DNA of 64,000 nucleotides from JBNJFY01 sp051747265. GTDB taxonomy: Bacteria; Bacteroidota; Rhodothermia; Balneolales; Balneolaceae. The notes under the pieces were generated by a model. The model did not search any database, had not been told where the DNA came from, and saw nothing but the letters and a program-made list of their open reading frames with translations. The stretch spans positions 62,001 to 126,000 of the forward strand of contig JBNJFY010000006.1 of assembly GCA_051747265.1 (NCBI GenBank), read 5' to 3'. A program made the position numbers and the translations under genes. This document shows, piece after piece, positions 17,671-26,551 of this stretch. The first letter of the stretch is position 1. Each line of letters begins with the position of its first letter.

Positions 17671-18615
17671 ATGAATGATCGCCCCCAGCATAAATGGATA
17701 GAATGGGCTAAGAAAATTATTACCTATTCCTTGCAAGCAGGAATATTAATCTATCTGTTTTATCAACTTTATGAGATTGGGTTTACGCAGGTCATTCAAT
17801 CCTTACCGCTGAATCCCTGGTTTTATATTCTGTTTTTGATTATTTACGCCTCTTTACCCCTATCCGAGGTACTGATCTATCGCGTCAACTGGCATTTTAA
17901 GTTGAAAGATGCTCTGGCGGTATTTGTTCAAAAGAAGGTGCTAAATACAGATGTATTAGGCTATTCCGGTGAATTTTACCTTTTCTATTGGGCTCGGAAT
18001 AAGCTGGGCATAGAAGCCGGGGCCGCCATGAAATTTATCAAGGATAATAATATCCTTTCTTCAGTGGCCTCTACCATCATATCCTTTAGCCTGTTACTCT
18101 TTTTTGTACTGGAAGGCTACATCAATATCTATGATTATCTACCCAAGCCCGATTTGGTATACATTATCATTGGCATCGTTGCTGCCATTGTCATCGGCTT
18201 GGTAATCTATAAATTTCGCAGCTATGTGATATCGCTTTCTTTGATGGATGGTGTTAAAATATATTCTATTTATACCGTCCGTCTGTTGATCATCAATGTG
18301 CTGCAAATATTACAGTGGATGGTCGTTAAGCCAGACATCCCGTTGGGTATTTGGTTTAGTTTAATGGCGGTTCAGATAATGGCCTCACGAATTCCATTTC
18401 TACCTAGTCGCGATGTGCTCTATGTGAATCTAGCACTGGAAATGACCAATTTAATTCGCATACCACAGACAGAACTGGTTGGAATATTAACGGCGAATTT
18501 AATTCTGAAGAAGTTGATCAGTTTTATTTCCTTTGGCATAACTACGGTGAAGGAGAAGAAAAGCCCTACAGTTGATCAGCAGACGGTTTTAGAAAATATG
18601 AAATCCGAGTCATGA
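17671..18615 (+). CDS. Multi-span membrane protein (possible AglD/MprF-type flippase domain)
   Basis: The 314-residue protein has about seven or eight hydrophobic segments and a short charged tail. The spacing and the polar loops resemble the lysylphosphatidylglycerol-synthase membrane domain (UPF0104/AglD family), some members of which move or modify lipid-linked sugars. That resemblance is weak and the specific motifs are not clear. It overlaps the Wzi gene by 4 bases (ATGA), so the two are translationally coupled. Confidence 0.6.
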   Translation: MNDRPQHKWIEWAKKIITYSLQAGILIYLFYQLYEIGFTQVIQSLPLNPWFYILFLIIYASLPLSEVLIYRVNWHFKLKDALAVFVQKKVLNTDVLGYSGEFYLFYWARNKLGIEAGAAMKFIKDNNILSSVASTIISFSLLLFFVLEGYINIYDYLPKPDLVYIIIGIVAAIVIGLVIYKFRSYVISLSLMDGVKIYSIYTVRLLIINVLQILQWMVVKPDIPLGIWFSLMAVQIMASRIPFLPSRDVLYVNLALEMTNLIRIPQTELVGILTANLILKKLISFISFGITTVKEKKSPTVDQQTVLENMKSES

Positions 18616-20057
18616 ACAATATGATACCCCGATTTTTTGCGATTATTTTTTTCCTTCTAATTGGTATACCCCCCCTGTGGGCCCAATCGGATTCTACGTC
18701 CTGGAAGGTAGGAATGCTTACTACCATTAATGCGGCTGGAACTGACCAATCTGTTCCTTTTTGGCTCCATATGAATCGGGATGGAATTGTAGATCAACAC
18801 TCGGCTAGCAGTATAGTGTATTCCTCTTATCAACAGAATCTTTTATCCGGTAACGATTGGTATTGGAATGTAGGGGGAAAGGTAACCGCTCGGTGGTCAC
18901 AAAATTCAGAACTGGTATTGCATTCCGTATGGAGCAAAATTAATTACCGGTTTTTGACATTAGAAATGGGCAAGTTCCCCGACCCCATAGGACGTGCCTA
19001 TCATCCGTTGTCTACGGGTTCCTTTATGGTGAGTAACAATGCAAAGCCCTTACCCAAAATAGTGTTGAAGACCGACGGATTTGTGGATATCCCCAAAACC
19101 GAGGGGCACCTCCAATTTGCTTCCTACTACAGTCACGGTTGGTTCGAAAAAAGCCGTTATGTTCAATCACCGTACTTACATCAGAAATACTTGTATTTAA
19201 AAGTGAATTATAAAATGCTGGAAGGAATCGGCGGGGTGGTTCACAATGTGCAATGGGGAGGTAAACATCCTTACGAGGGTGTTTTACCATCATCGTTAGA
19301 TGATTATTTACGAATAGTGACTGGAAGAGGTGCTGATGAATCCTCCGGAACGATCGGGGGAGAAATCACGAATGCATTGGGGAATTCCGTTGCCATGTAT
19401 GACTTTAATCTGGTAATCAATTTGGATCAGTCCAAGCTCTCGTTGTACCGACAATTTTATCTCGAGGATAAAGTATCCACGCGGTTTCGCAGTCCATGGG
19501 ATGGCTTGTGGGGAGGGTTGTATTTGTCAACAAAGGAGAAACCGTTTCTAAAGAGCATTCTGTATGAGCATGTGAATACAAAACGGCAGGATTCGTTTGA
19601 TTATGAGCCCCGAGGAACGGCAGATTACTATCACAATTTTGTCTATAAATCTGGTTGGACCTATCGAAATCGCGTTTTAGGAAATACCTTGATTTTAAGG
19701 GATGGCAGTTCAAATGCTCCGGATAACAATATTATCGTTGCTCATCACTTGGGGGGAAGAGGCTACTTAGCTGATAATTTAGAATGGGTTCTTAAGTATA
19801 CGTTCAGCAGAAATTATGGTCATAAATTTGATCAAATAATTGAGCGAACTGAACCATGTCCCGATTATACTGTTTGTGGAGAGTATTACCCACTAAGTGA
19901 AATTAAAAAAGTAAATCATTCCATTTATTTGGGGGGGAATTACTCTTTGCCCAAGTATGCTCAGATGGAAGTTTCTTTAGGTGTGGGGTTTGATGTCGGT
20001 CAGTTATATGAAGATCGTATGGGGATACTGATCGGATATTCTTATCAGCTTAAGTAA
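18612..20057 (+). CDS. Capsule-assembly Wzi-family outer-membrane beta-barrel
   Basis: The 481-residue protein has a signal peptide (to about WAQ, residue 25) and then many amphipathic beta-strands rich in aromatic residues. Features include the early motif VPFWLHMNRDG, LEMGKFPDPIG, the central GGVVHNVQWGGKHP with its conserved tryptophan, and the C-terminal strand GILIGYSYQLK. This fits the Wzi/capsule-assembly family, which anchors or organises capsular polysaccharide on the outer membrane. It converges with the glycosyltransferase on the other strand, with an 8-base overlap. Confidence 0.83.
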   Translation: MNNMIPRFFAIIFFLLIGIPPLWAQSDSTSWKVGMLTTINAAGTDQSVPFWLHMNRDGIVDQHSASSIVYSSYQQNLLSGNDWYWNVGGKVTARWSQNSELVLHSVWSKINYRFLTLEMGKFPDPIGRAYHPLSTGSFMVSNNAKPLPKIVLKTDGFVDIPKTEGHLQFASYYSHGWFEKSRYVQSPYLHQKYLYLKVNYKMLEGIGGVVHNVQWGGKHPYEGVLPSSLDDYLRIVTGRGADESSGTIGGEITNALGNSVAMYDFNLVINLDQSKLSLYRQFYLEDKVSTRFRSPWDGLWGGLYLSTKEKPFLKSILYEHVNTKRQDSFDYEPRGTADYYHNFVYKSGWTYRNRVLGNTLILRDGSSNAPDNNIIVAHHLGGRGYLADNLEWVLKYTFSRNYGHKFDQIIERTEPCPDYTVCGEYYPLSEIKKVNHSIYLGGNYSLPKYAQMEVSLGVGFDVGQLYEDRMGILIGYSYQLK

Positions 20058-21102
20058 ATGCACGTTGAAAAGCAGAGCGAGTCGAAAACTTCCCTCTATG
20101 TTCTTCTGTGAAAATCCTTGCGTTATTGCCTTTAAGTTGTAATTCATCAGGCTTAGTAAGTATCCTAGGTACTAGTGAATTGTATTTCCTATCACGTATA
20201 AGATATCCACAAGAGGGCGGCAATACATCTTCTGTAATAATACCTTGATAAGCAATCACCGGAATCCCGCAAGCCATGGCTTCAGTGATAACTCTGGGAT
20301 TGTGATCTCGCTTTCCGCTATAGAAAAAGACCTGTGCTTGATTCAAATAGCGGGGTAATTCAGCATTGGGTTTATATCCCAAAAATTCCGTCTGAGGATA
20401 TTTCTGTTCCAAGGTAGATCGATGGGGCCCATCACCAATTACGGCCACCTTATATTGGTTGGATAGACTACACACATCATCAAAATTCTTGTAGTGAGGT
20501 ATCAGACGGCCCACGGAGATGATATCCCAGCGGGTTTCTGTCTCCAGCGGACGAAATAAGCGTGTATCGATGGATTTTTCCAACCGGACAAGTTGCTTCT
20601 CAGAACATCGAGGGCGGTAAAAATGCCAACCGGGATTTAGTAATTTTTGTTTTTGATACTCGGTTTCATAAAAAATGTACTTCGCCTTGGGGACGTATTT
20701 GTTGTAAAATTCGCCGCCTATGATAAATGAAAAGGGGATATCGCTGGGCAAGATATACTCATCCAACAAATGCATACCAATTCCACCGTCAATACCTTTA
20801 ATCAGGTAGTGGTCAATATTTTGTTGGCGAGCGAAATCAACCATTTCCGAGCATAGATGCTTCTTTGTCTGGGATGAAATCTCATCCGTGGTGAAATGGC
20901 GCAGAGTATAGGAAGGGAGTTCCTCATCGGAAACCGTGAAAGAACCGCTGGTGTGGGCCCCTACCCAATATTCAACTTCATGTCCCAAGCTACGCAGAAT
21001 TCCAGGAATCCATTTTTCGCGATTCAAGTTTTGAATCCATTCCTGGGGAGAGGTATTGCCAGCATGGTAACTTGGGTAGGCTTGGATAACCGCAATATTC
21101 AT
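20050..21102 (-). CDS. Family 4 glycosyltransferase
   Basis: The 350-residue protein has a GT-B layout. The donor half includes WDIISVGRLIPHYKNFD, VAVIGDGP and the acidic motif HNPRVITEAMACGIPVIAY, which contains the GT4 catalytic-site glutamate. The N-terminal half (MNIAVIQAYPSYHAGNTSP) is divergent. It lies 12 bases downstream of a GT2 gene on the same strand, and the two probably form a small operon acting on the same glycan. Substrates are unknown. Confidence 0.85.
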   Translation of the reverse strand: MNIAVIQAYPSYHAGNTSPQEWIQNLNREKWIPGILRSLGHEVEYWVGAHTSGSFTVSDEELPSYTLRHFTTDEISSQTKKHLCSEMVDFARQQNIDHYLIKGIDGGIGMHLLDEYILPSDIPFSFIIGGEFYNKYVPKAKYIFYETEYQKQKLLNPGWHFYRPRCSEKQLVRLEKSIDTRLFRPLETETRWDIISVGRLIPHYKNFDDVCSLSNQYKVAVIGDGPHRSTLEQKYPQTEFLGYKPNAELPRYLNQAQVFFYSGKRDHNPRVITEAMACGIPVIAYQGIITEDVLPPSCGYLIRDRKYNSLVPRILTKPDELQLKGNNARIFTEEHRGKFSTRSAFQRAFT

Positions 21103-21114
21103 AAGATATACATT

Positions 21115-21897
21115 CTAGTTGTCCAGCAATCCGAATTTTTGTGAATCAGTTAAAAATTCTTCAAACGCTTCTTGAGCCTGAGGATGCAGTTGAAACTTGG
21201 GGTGTTGAAAAAGATCTTGCTTGATGTATTTATACCAAAGAAAGCGTATAAGATTAGCTGGAGAGTTGCGAATACGACGCAAAAAATGTTGCTGTTCCCA
21301 TGTATTTCGACCGTGATAACAGCGAATAAACAGATGGTACTGATCTTCCGGGAGTTTGGTATATCGTTTTTCCATCCATTCCCTTAAATATACGGTATCC
21401 TCTGCGCGGCGAGTCTCCGGGTAACGAATGATATCACTGCGACGGTGCATAATACTCCCCGGTATACCTTCCGGCAACTCACCGATATAGGGATGGTGTG
21501 AAAACTCGGGCGAATCTAGATGCATCAGGGAACTGGGCAGGCAGCACGCATCATAATCGCCTTCCAATAAAACATTGATTTGACGCTCGATACGTTCCGG
21601 ATGGTACCAGTCATCATCATCCCATTGAACCAAATATTCTCCCGAGGCTACTTGCAGTGATCGATTTCGCAATGCCCCCAATACATATCCCTGATTCGAA
21701 TCTAATTTTTCATATTTCAATTCATCAGTGGGAACCAAAGAAAGAGGATCAGAGAGATCGGTTTCTCCATCATCGATGACCACCATTTCGGTATTCGGAT
21801 AGGTTTGTTTTAGATAGCTATATAGTGCTCTTTTCATGAGTTGTGGGCGATTGGCAGTAACCATTAGACAACTCACTTTGGGATGTTCCACGGGCAT
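21115..21897 (-). CDS. Family 2 glycosyltransferase
   Basis: The 260-residue protein begins PKVSCLMVTANRPQLMKRAL and has the nucleotide-binding segment VVIDDGETD and the metal-binding segment VQWDDDDWYHPERI, all typical of the GT-A family 2 fold. There is no membrane span. The gene is the first of a two-gene minus-strand unit with the GT4 above. It is divergent from the glycerophosphotransferase gene at 22.25 kb across a 353-base gap. Confidence 0.87.
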   Translation of the reverse strand: MPVEHPKVSCLMVTANRPQLMKRALYSYLKQTYPNTEMVVIDDGETDLSDPLSLVPTDELKYEKLDSNQGYVLGALRNRSLQVASGEYLVQWDDDDWYHPERIERQINVLLEGDYDACCLPSSLMHLDSPEFSHHPYIGELPEGIPGSIMHRRSDIIRYPETRRAEDTVYLREWMEKRYTKLPEDQYHLFIRCYHGRNTWEQQHFLRRIRNSPANLIRFLWYKYIKQDLFQHPKFQLHPQAQEAFEEFLTDSQKFGLLDN

Positions 21898-22250
21898 GTC
21901 TGTAGACTAGTGAAAAATAATTAGTGAAAAACTAAGGGGAGTATTCAGTGATTAAAAATACAAATTGGCTCTTCTAATCGTTAAATCAAAGATCATATCG
22001 AGTAATCTTCCTCGTACTTGAATAGGCAAATTGGGGTAAGGCAAGAAGTATTAAATTCAGTATCTTCAAAAATTGTTTGCGAGCAGATTGTCTACGGCAA
22101 TTGAGGGTGAATAATCTGTATTAATCCAGCATAACTCGACATAACATAAATTAATTACAACAGCACTATAAAAGTAACAGGTTTTACCTGCTAGGTTTTT
22201 TTAGCTAGTTTCGTCACGCAAATGGCGCAAGATCCTCATCCAACTAGATC
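21898..22250. other. 353-base AT-rich divergent intergenic region
   Basis: No gene is supported here. It lies between divergently transcribed glycosyltransferase genes and must hold promoters for both. Visible structure is limited to a 10-base direct repeat TAGTGAAAAA (21908-21917 and 21922-21931, 14-base period) close to the minus-strand start, and a short inverted repeat CAGGT/ACCTG near 22179-22190 followed by a T-rich run. No JUMPstart-like sequence is seen. Confidence 0.5.
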
Positions 22251-23420
22251 ATGAATTTACTCTTTTACGCCACAACATTTGGGGCCGATTTGTGGAGCTT
22301 TGCCAGATATGTATCTGATCGAGGTGATAGCAATATTAAAGTGTTGATGCCGGATCCACAGACGTATCTCCAAGAAGGAGTCTCCCAACTATTTCCCCTA
22401 GATGTAGAGATCGAAAAACGTCGTTGGTATCACGCATTCGGAATGACCGGTGATTTTAAACCTGATGTAACCATAATGGATAATCATATACCGCTTCGTG
22501 CCCCTTCGCCATACGGATTAACGTTGTGGCATGGGTTTGGGTGGAAAGGCCCTAATGATGAGAAGGAGTTCCGTTGGTTACATTTTTCCATAACTCAAAG
22601 TTGGGGAAGTGCGAAACAACCCAATGACCACTTTCGCTGGCAATGTTTTGGACCATTTGATCAGAAGCATCGCACTGAAGTCAGCGGAATGCATCCAGCT
22701 AATTGTCGTCAATTAGGTTCAGCGAGTCATGATTATCTGCGAAAGCCCATCGACCGCAACTTAGCACAACCCTATTATCCATTTGATGTGGTTAACCAAC
22801 CCACCGTATTGATTGCCCCCACATGGCATTACGGGGAAGTGTTGGAGCATTGGGGATCGGATACCGATCTTTTCCCCAAGCTATTGCAACGGTGTAAGCA
22901 ACTCGGAGCGAATGTAATCCTACGTCTTCATGATTCCTTCCGATTTGATGATGATTATGTCGACTTTCTAAAAGGGCTGGATGAGCGCTTTGATCACGTT
23001 ATGCTGAAGTTTAAAAATCACCACCCGGATAACTTTTTGGATCTTCAGGTTTCCGATGTCTTGATTACTAATTACTCGAGCATTGCCAATCTATTTTACG
23101 CTACGAAACGACCCACTATCCATATCTATCCGGTTCGGGCAGCTGATGAAGAATTTTTATGGCGTAACAAAACTTTCGCGGGTATCTCCACAAAAAAAGT
23201 CGATTCGGCACGTTATATATGGAAACTGCCGCCTGAAGAACATGGTGGTCTGATGGCACGAGATTTTGATCAGTTAATGGCCCATTTGAAAACCAGTATA
23301 GAAGATCCCACATGTTGTGAACAACAGGCCACAGCATTTCTCGATAAGCATATGCTAGGAGCTGATGGCCAAAACTGTAAACGTGTGTGGGATGCCATTC
23401 AGGAAATGCGTGCTCAATAA
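22251..23420 (+). CDS. CDP-glycerol glycerophosphotransferase-family protein
   Basis: The 389-residue protein shows the TagB/TagF-type motifs: GLTLWHGFGWKG (donor/acceptor site WHG), LIAPTWHYGE and SDVLITNYSSIANLF near residue 270. In Gram-positives this family polymerises glycerol- or ribitol-phosphate in teichoic acid. In Gram-negatives relatives add glycerol-phosphate or other alditol-phosphates to capsules and LPS. It is a soluble or peripheral cytosolic protein. Its neighbours are glycosyltransferases, sulfotransferases and a flippase, so it probably decorates a surface polymer. No CDP-glycerol synthesis gene is nearby. Confidence 0.87.
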   Translation: MNLLFYATTFGADLWSFARYVSDRGDSNIKVLMPDPQTYLQEGVSQLFPLDVEIEKRRWYHAFGMTGDFKPDVTIMDNHIPLRAPSPYGLTLWHGFGWKGPNDEKEFRWLHFSITQSWGSAKQPNDHFRWQCFGPFDQKHRTEVSGMHPANCRQLGSASHDYLRKPIDRNLAQPYYPFDVVNQPTVLIAPTWHYGEVLEHWGSDTDLFPKLLQRCKQLGANVILRLHDSFRFDDDYVDFLKGLDERFDHVMLKFKNHHPDNFLDLQVSDVLITNYSSIANLFYATKRPTIHIYPVRAADEEFLWRNKTFAGISTKKVDSARYIWKLPPEEHGGLMARDFDQLMAHLKTSIEDPTCCEQQATAFLDKHMLGADGQNCKRVWDAIQEMRAQ

Positions 23421-24540
23421 ACTTATTTTGATCCCAACCTCGCTTTATCCAGTGGATAATTTTTTAAGCCTTTATATCAATATTATTCGATACCTACTGT
23501 TCTCAAAACGGCTGTTTATTGGGCTGGTATTGTTGATTTCGGCTCACTCACTGCATGCTCAACATCCGGAGGGTGATTTACGAACTGATCAGACCGATGC
23601 CATGAAACCTCAAATGGGGCAAAGTGCATCCTATTACGAAACCTGGACCTATCATATTCTGCTGGATAACGATATCTATCTGATTTATGAATTCAATATT
23701 ACCGACTTCGGATCATTCAAGGATCGAGTATCTGGGGCAAAGTATCAGATCAGTGGGTTAGGTAAGACCACATACGTAACCCGAAAAGAATATAATGTTA
23801 GTACGTTTACTTACGACTCGACACTCAACTTAATCGAATTGAACCCCGAACGAGCGTATTGGGCCCGGGGCAATTTTGATCAGCGCCATTACTTAAGTTT
23901 TGACGGGAATAAGAATGGCATTCATTATCTGGCCAAGCTCGAATTGTTTGATATCGCACTCTCTTATATTTGGGGGGATGGATTATTCCGCATGAATGGA
24001 AATCATGTAGGTCTCTCATTTCCGATTCCTCATGCTAAGGTTAAGGGAACCATAGCCATTGATGAAGATACCTTGGAGGAGGTGCGGGGGATCGCTTTCA
24101 TGGATCATCTGCATCTGAATAATAAGGTGACCAATTTATTTTCGTCTGGTTACCGAATTAAAATTGGCGATCAGAATCAGGGGCTAATTCTCAATGTGAT
24201 GCAGCCACTGGATGAAGAGAAATTGGTGGGGTATGGAATCGTGTTTCATCATAATAAGGGGACATTGATTAAGCCCGAGCGGTTGGAATATTTAGAGAAG
24301 GGAAAAGTTCGGGGAACCGTTTACGCCAAGAAACTTAAAATTTATTTTAAACAACGTGAGCCACTTATTATTGAGGTGGATCAAATTGACTCTGAATATT
24401 CCATTCTGGATGAACTAGGAGGCATACAAAAGTTTTTTGCTAAGAAGTACTTGGGGGGCGAAGTCATCGAGTTTAATGGCCGGGGCAGATCTGATACCTA
24501 TTCTCAGCCGGTAGTTTTTAATTACTACATCATCAAGTAA
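23410..24540 (+). CDS. Secreted lipocalin-like (AttH/CrtC/Svf1-type) protein
   Basis: After a signal peptide (hydrophobic FIGLVLLISAHSLHAQ) the 320-residue mature part is almost all beta structure. It carries DNDIYLIYEFNITDF and EVRGIAFMDHLHLN, which resemble the twin beta-barrel AttH/CrtC/Svf1 fold that binds lipophilic ligands. This is a pattern judgement with moderate support. The start is uncertain: GTG at 23410 overlaps the preceding stop, GTG at 23452 gives a shorter signal peptide, and an ATG at 23365 lies inside the preceding gene. It probably acts in the periplasm. Confidence 0.5.
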   Translation: MLNKLILIPTSLYPVDNFLSLYINIIRYLLFSKRLFIGLVLLISAHSLHAQHPEGDLRTDQTDAMKPQMGQSASYYETWTYHILLDNDIYLIYEFNITDFGSFKDRVSGAKYQISGLGKTTYVTRKEYNVSTFTYDSTLNLIELNPERAYWARGNFDQRHYLSFDGNKNGIHYLAKLELFDIALSYIWGDGLFRMNGNHVGLSFPIPHAKVKGTIAIDEDTLEEVRGIAFMDHLHLNNKVTNLFSSGYRIKIGDQNQGLILNVMQPLDEEKLVGYGIVFHHNKGTLIKPERLEYLEKGKVRGTVYAKKLKIYFKQREPLIIEVDQIDSEYSILDELGGIQKFFAKKYLGGEVIEFNGRGRSDTYSQPVVFNYYIIK

Positions 24541-24585
24541 ATGGTTAGCAAAATTTGGTCTTTGAGATACCAAGATTTCTGAATT

Positions 24586-25626
24586 ATGGCAGCAGATACT
24601 AAGGAAACATCCCCAATAGCTATCCAGCTGAAAGATATTCAGCAAACGAAAGAGAATATCTTTTTTATTGTCGGTACCAGTCGCTCGGGATCTACCTTGC
24701 TGCAGAGTATGTTGAATACGCACAGCAAAATCACCATTCCCCCGGAGACCCATTTTTTCCATTCATTATCAGCGTTGCAACAATGGAATAAACGTTTAAA
24801 ACCAGCGGAGTTTAGATCTCGATTGATCGATTTCTGGTATCGGCATAAAACACGGTTGCGAGATCTGGGACTGGATCAACAGCAGATACGTAGTCAAGCG
24901 GAGCAGTTAGAGCTTTCCGACCCCATCGATTTATTCAGCTTACAACTAACTGCCTATCGTATACAACGAGGCAAGGAGGTCGTCGGCGAAAAAACCCCAC
25001 GTCACATTCGCCATATTGATCAAATTTTATCGTATTTTCCCCAGGCTAAAATTATCTCCTTATTCAGGGATCCCCGAGCTACGGCGAATTCCGAGATAAA
25101 TGCCCAATTCGGTTCTCCTTCGGTGATGATTACCACCCAACGTTGGCGCGAATATGTGGAATTACATCATCAGTACCAGCAACGTTTACCGGAAGATACC
25201 TATATGATGACTCGGTATCGGGATCTGATTGATGATCCGGCGGGAACTTTGGAGCATATTATGAACCACTTGGGCTACGAGTTCGAAGAGGAAATGCTGC
25301 AATACTATCGGCGGGATCAGGAAGAGCAGGGGTTTGCGCCGGGCGAGATGGATTGGAAAAATGAAACGCTGGAGCCGCTTAAAACCAATAAAAATGAATC
25401 CTGGAAAACCGAGTTAAGTGATTGGCAAGTGGCCATTGTAGAAGAGACAGCGGGATCGTGGTTACCATATATGGGATACGAAGCCCAAATGGATAAAATG
25501 AATGTTTGGAAACGAATTCTGTATTCAGGATTGGATTGGAGTCGTTCCGCAGTAGCTACTATTTTAGGGAGCCGAAATGAAGGTTACCAGGAACCGGGTC
25601 GATTTAGTTTAAAAAATAATAGTTAA
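24586..25626 (+). CDS. PAPS-dependent sulfotransferase
   Basis: The 346-residue protein has the 5'-phosphosulfate-binding loop GTSRSGSTLL (30-39), an acidic segment PPETHFF and the 3'-phosphate-binding segment ISLFRDPRATANSEI. These are the hallmarks of the cytosolic/Golgi-type sulfotransferase fold, here without a signal peptide. It transfers sulfate from PAPS to an unknown acceptor. It is followed 8 bases later by a second sulfotransferase. Neighbouring genes for surface glycans suggest a glycan or lipid acceptor. Confidence 0.88.
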   Translation: MAADTKETSPIAIQLKDIQQTKENIFFIVGTSRSGSTLLQSMLNTHSKITIPPETHFFHSLSALQQWNKRLKPAEFRSRLIDFWYRHKTRLRDLGLDQQQIRSQAEQLELSDPIDLFSLQLTAYRIQRGKEVVGEKTPRHIRHIDQILSYFPQAKIISLFRDPRATANSEINAQFGSPSVMITTQRWREYVELHHQYQQRLPEDTYMMTRYRDLIDDPAGTLEHIMNHLGYEFEEEMLQYYRRDQEEQGFAPGEMDWKNETLEPLKTNKNESWKTELSDWQVAIVEETAGSWLPYMGYEAQMDKMNVWKRILYSGLDWSRSAVATILGSRNEGYQEPGRFSLKNNS

Positions 25627-25634
25627 TACAGTTT

Positions 25635-26537
25635 ATGGGTGTTTTAAAAACAGTAGCAGACCAGATCACCGCTATTTCAGATGCATTGGGATTTGAACGT
25701 CGTGATTTAAAAGCGGATCTGGGAGTTCCCTGGCATTTCGTAAAAAGCAGCATCATGAACACCGTATTTAAATGGGACTATGATGAAATCGAACGATATG
25801 CCATGTTCATTGGCTATCCCCGTAGTGGGCATACTTTAGTTGGATCATTGCTTGATGCCCATCCGGATGTGGTGATCTCTCATGAGCTTGATGCGCTGCG
25901 TTATCTAAGAGCCGGTTTTGGCAAAGAACGTATATTCAGCATGATACTGGAAAAGGACAAAGTCTTTACCGGTAAAGGACGCACCTGGACTGGGTATAAT
26001 TATGAGGTAGAAGGGCAGTGGCAAGGCCGATATCGTCGATTACGGGTTATCGGAGACAAAAAAGGCGGTGGATCTTCACGTCATCTGCAGGCCAAGCCAA
26101 ATATTATTGAGAAATTGCGGGAAGAGGTTCAGCTGCCTATTCGGTTGATTCATATCGTTCGTCACCCGCTGGATAACATTGCCACTCATAAGCGTAAATA
26201 TTCTATCAAACCCACCCTGCAGGAGGCCATTGATGATTATTTTAAACGGGTGGAAGCGAATGATAAGCTGCGCTCAGAAGTGGATCCCTCCGAATGGGTT
26301 GAACTGACTCACGAAGAGTTTGTTGAGAAGCCAAAACAATCATTAAAGAAACTGATTGAATTCTTAGAGGTCGAGCCTCATGAAGATTATCTAAACGCGG
26401 CCGCCGACAAAGTGTTTAATTCCCCCTCCAATAGCCGTAATAAAATCGAGTGGCCTCAAGAGATGGTTGATCAAGTAGCCGAGCGAAGCCAGAAATATGA
26501 ATTTCTGCGCCACTACGAATTTACATTGGATCCCTGA
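25635..26537 (+). CDS. Second PAPS-dependent sulfotransferase
   Basis: The 300-residue protein has its 5'-PSB loop as YPRSGHTLVG (61-70) and its 3'-PB region as IRLIHIVRHPLDNIATH. It differs strongly from the previous sulfotransferase, so the pair is not a recent duplication and probably has different acceptors. No signal peptide or membrane span is seen. It converges with the flippase gene, 14 bases apart. Confidence 0.87.
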   Translation: MGVLKTVADQITAISDALGFERRDLKADLGVPWHFVKSSIMNTVFKWDYDEIERYAMFIGYPRSGHTLVGSLLDAHPDVVISHELDALRYLRAGFGKERIFSMILEKDKVFTGKGRTWTGYNYEVEGQWQGRYRRLRVIGDKKGGGSSRHLQAKPNIIEKLREEVQLPIRLIHIVRHPLDNIATHKRKYSIKPTLQEAIDDYFKRVEANDKLRSEVDPSEWVELTHEEFVEKPKQSLKKLIEFLEVEPHEDYLNAAADKVFNSPSNSRNKIEWPQEMVDQVAERSQKYEFLRHYEFTLDP

Positions 26538-26551
26538 TAGCGTTACCGGTA

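Noticed and set aside
21898..22250. JUMPstart/ops-type antitermination element before the glycan genes
   Set aside because: No GGCGGTAGCGT-like core or similar element could be found in the 353 bases.
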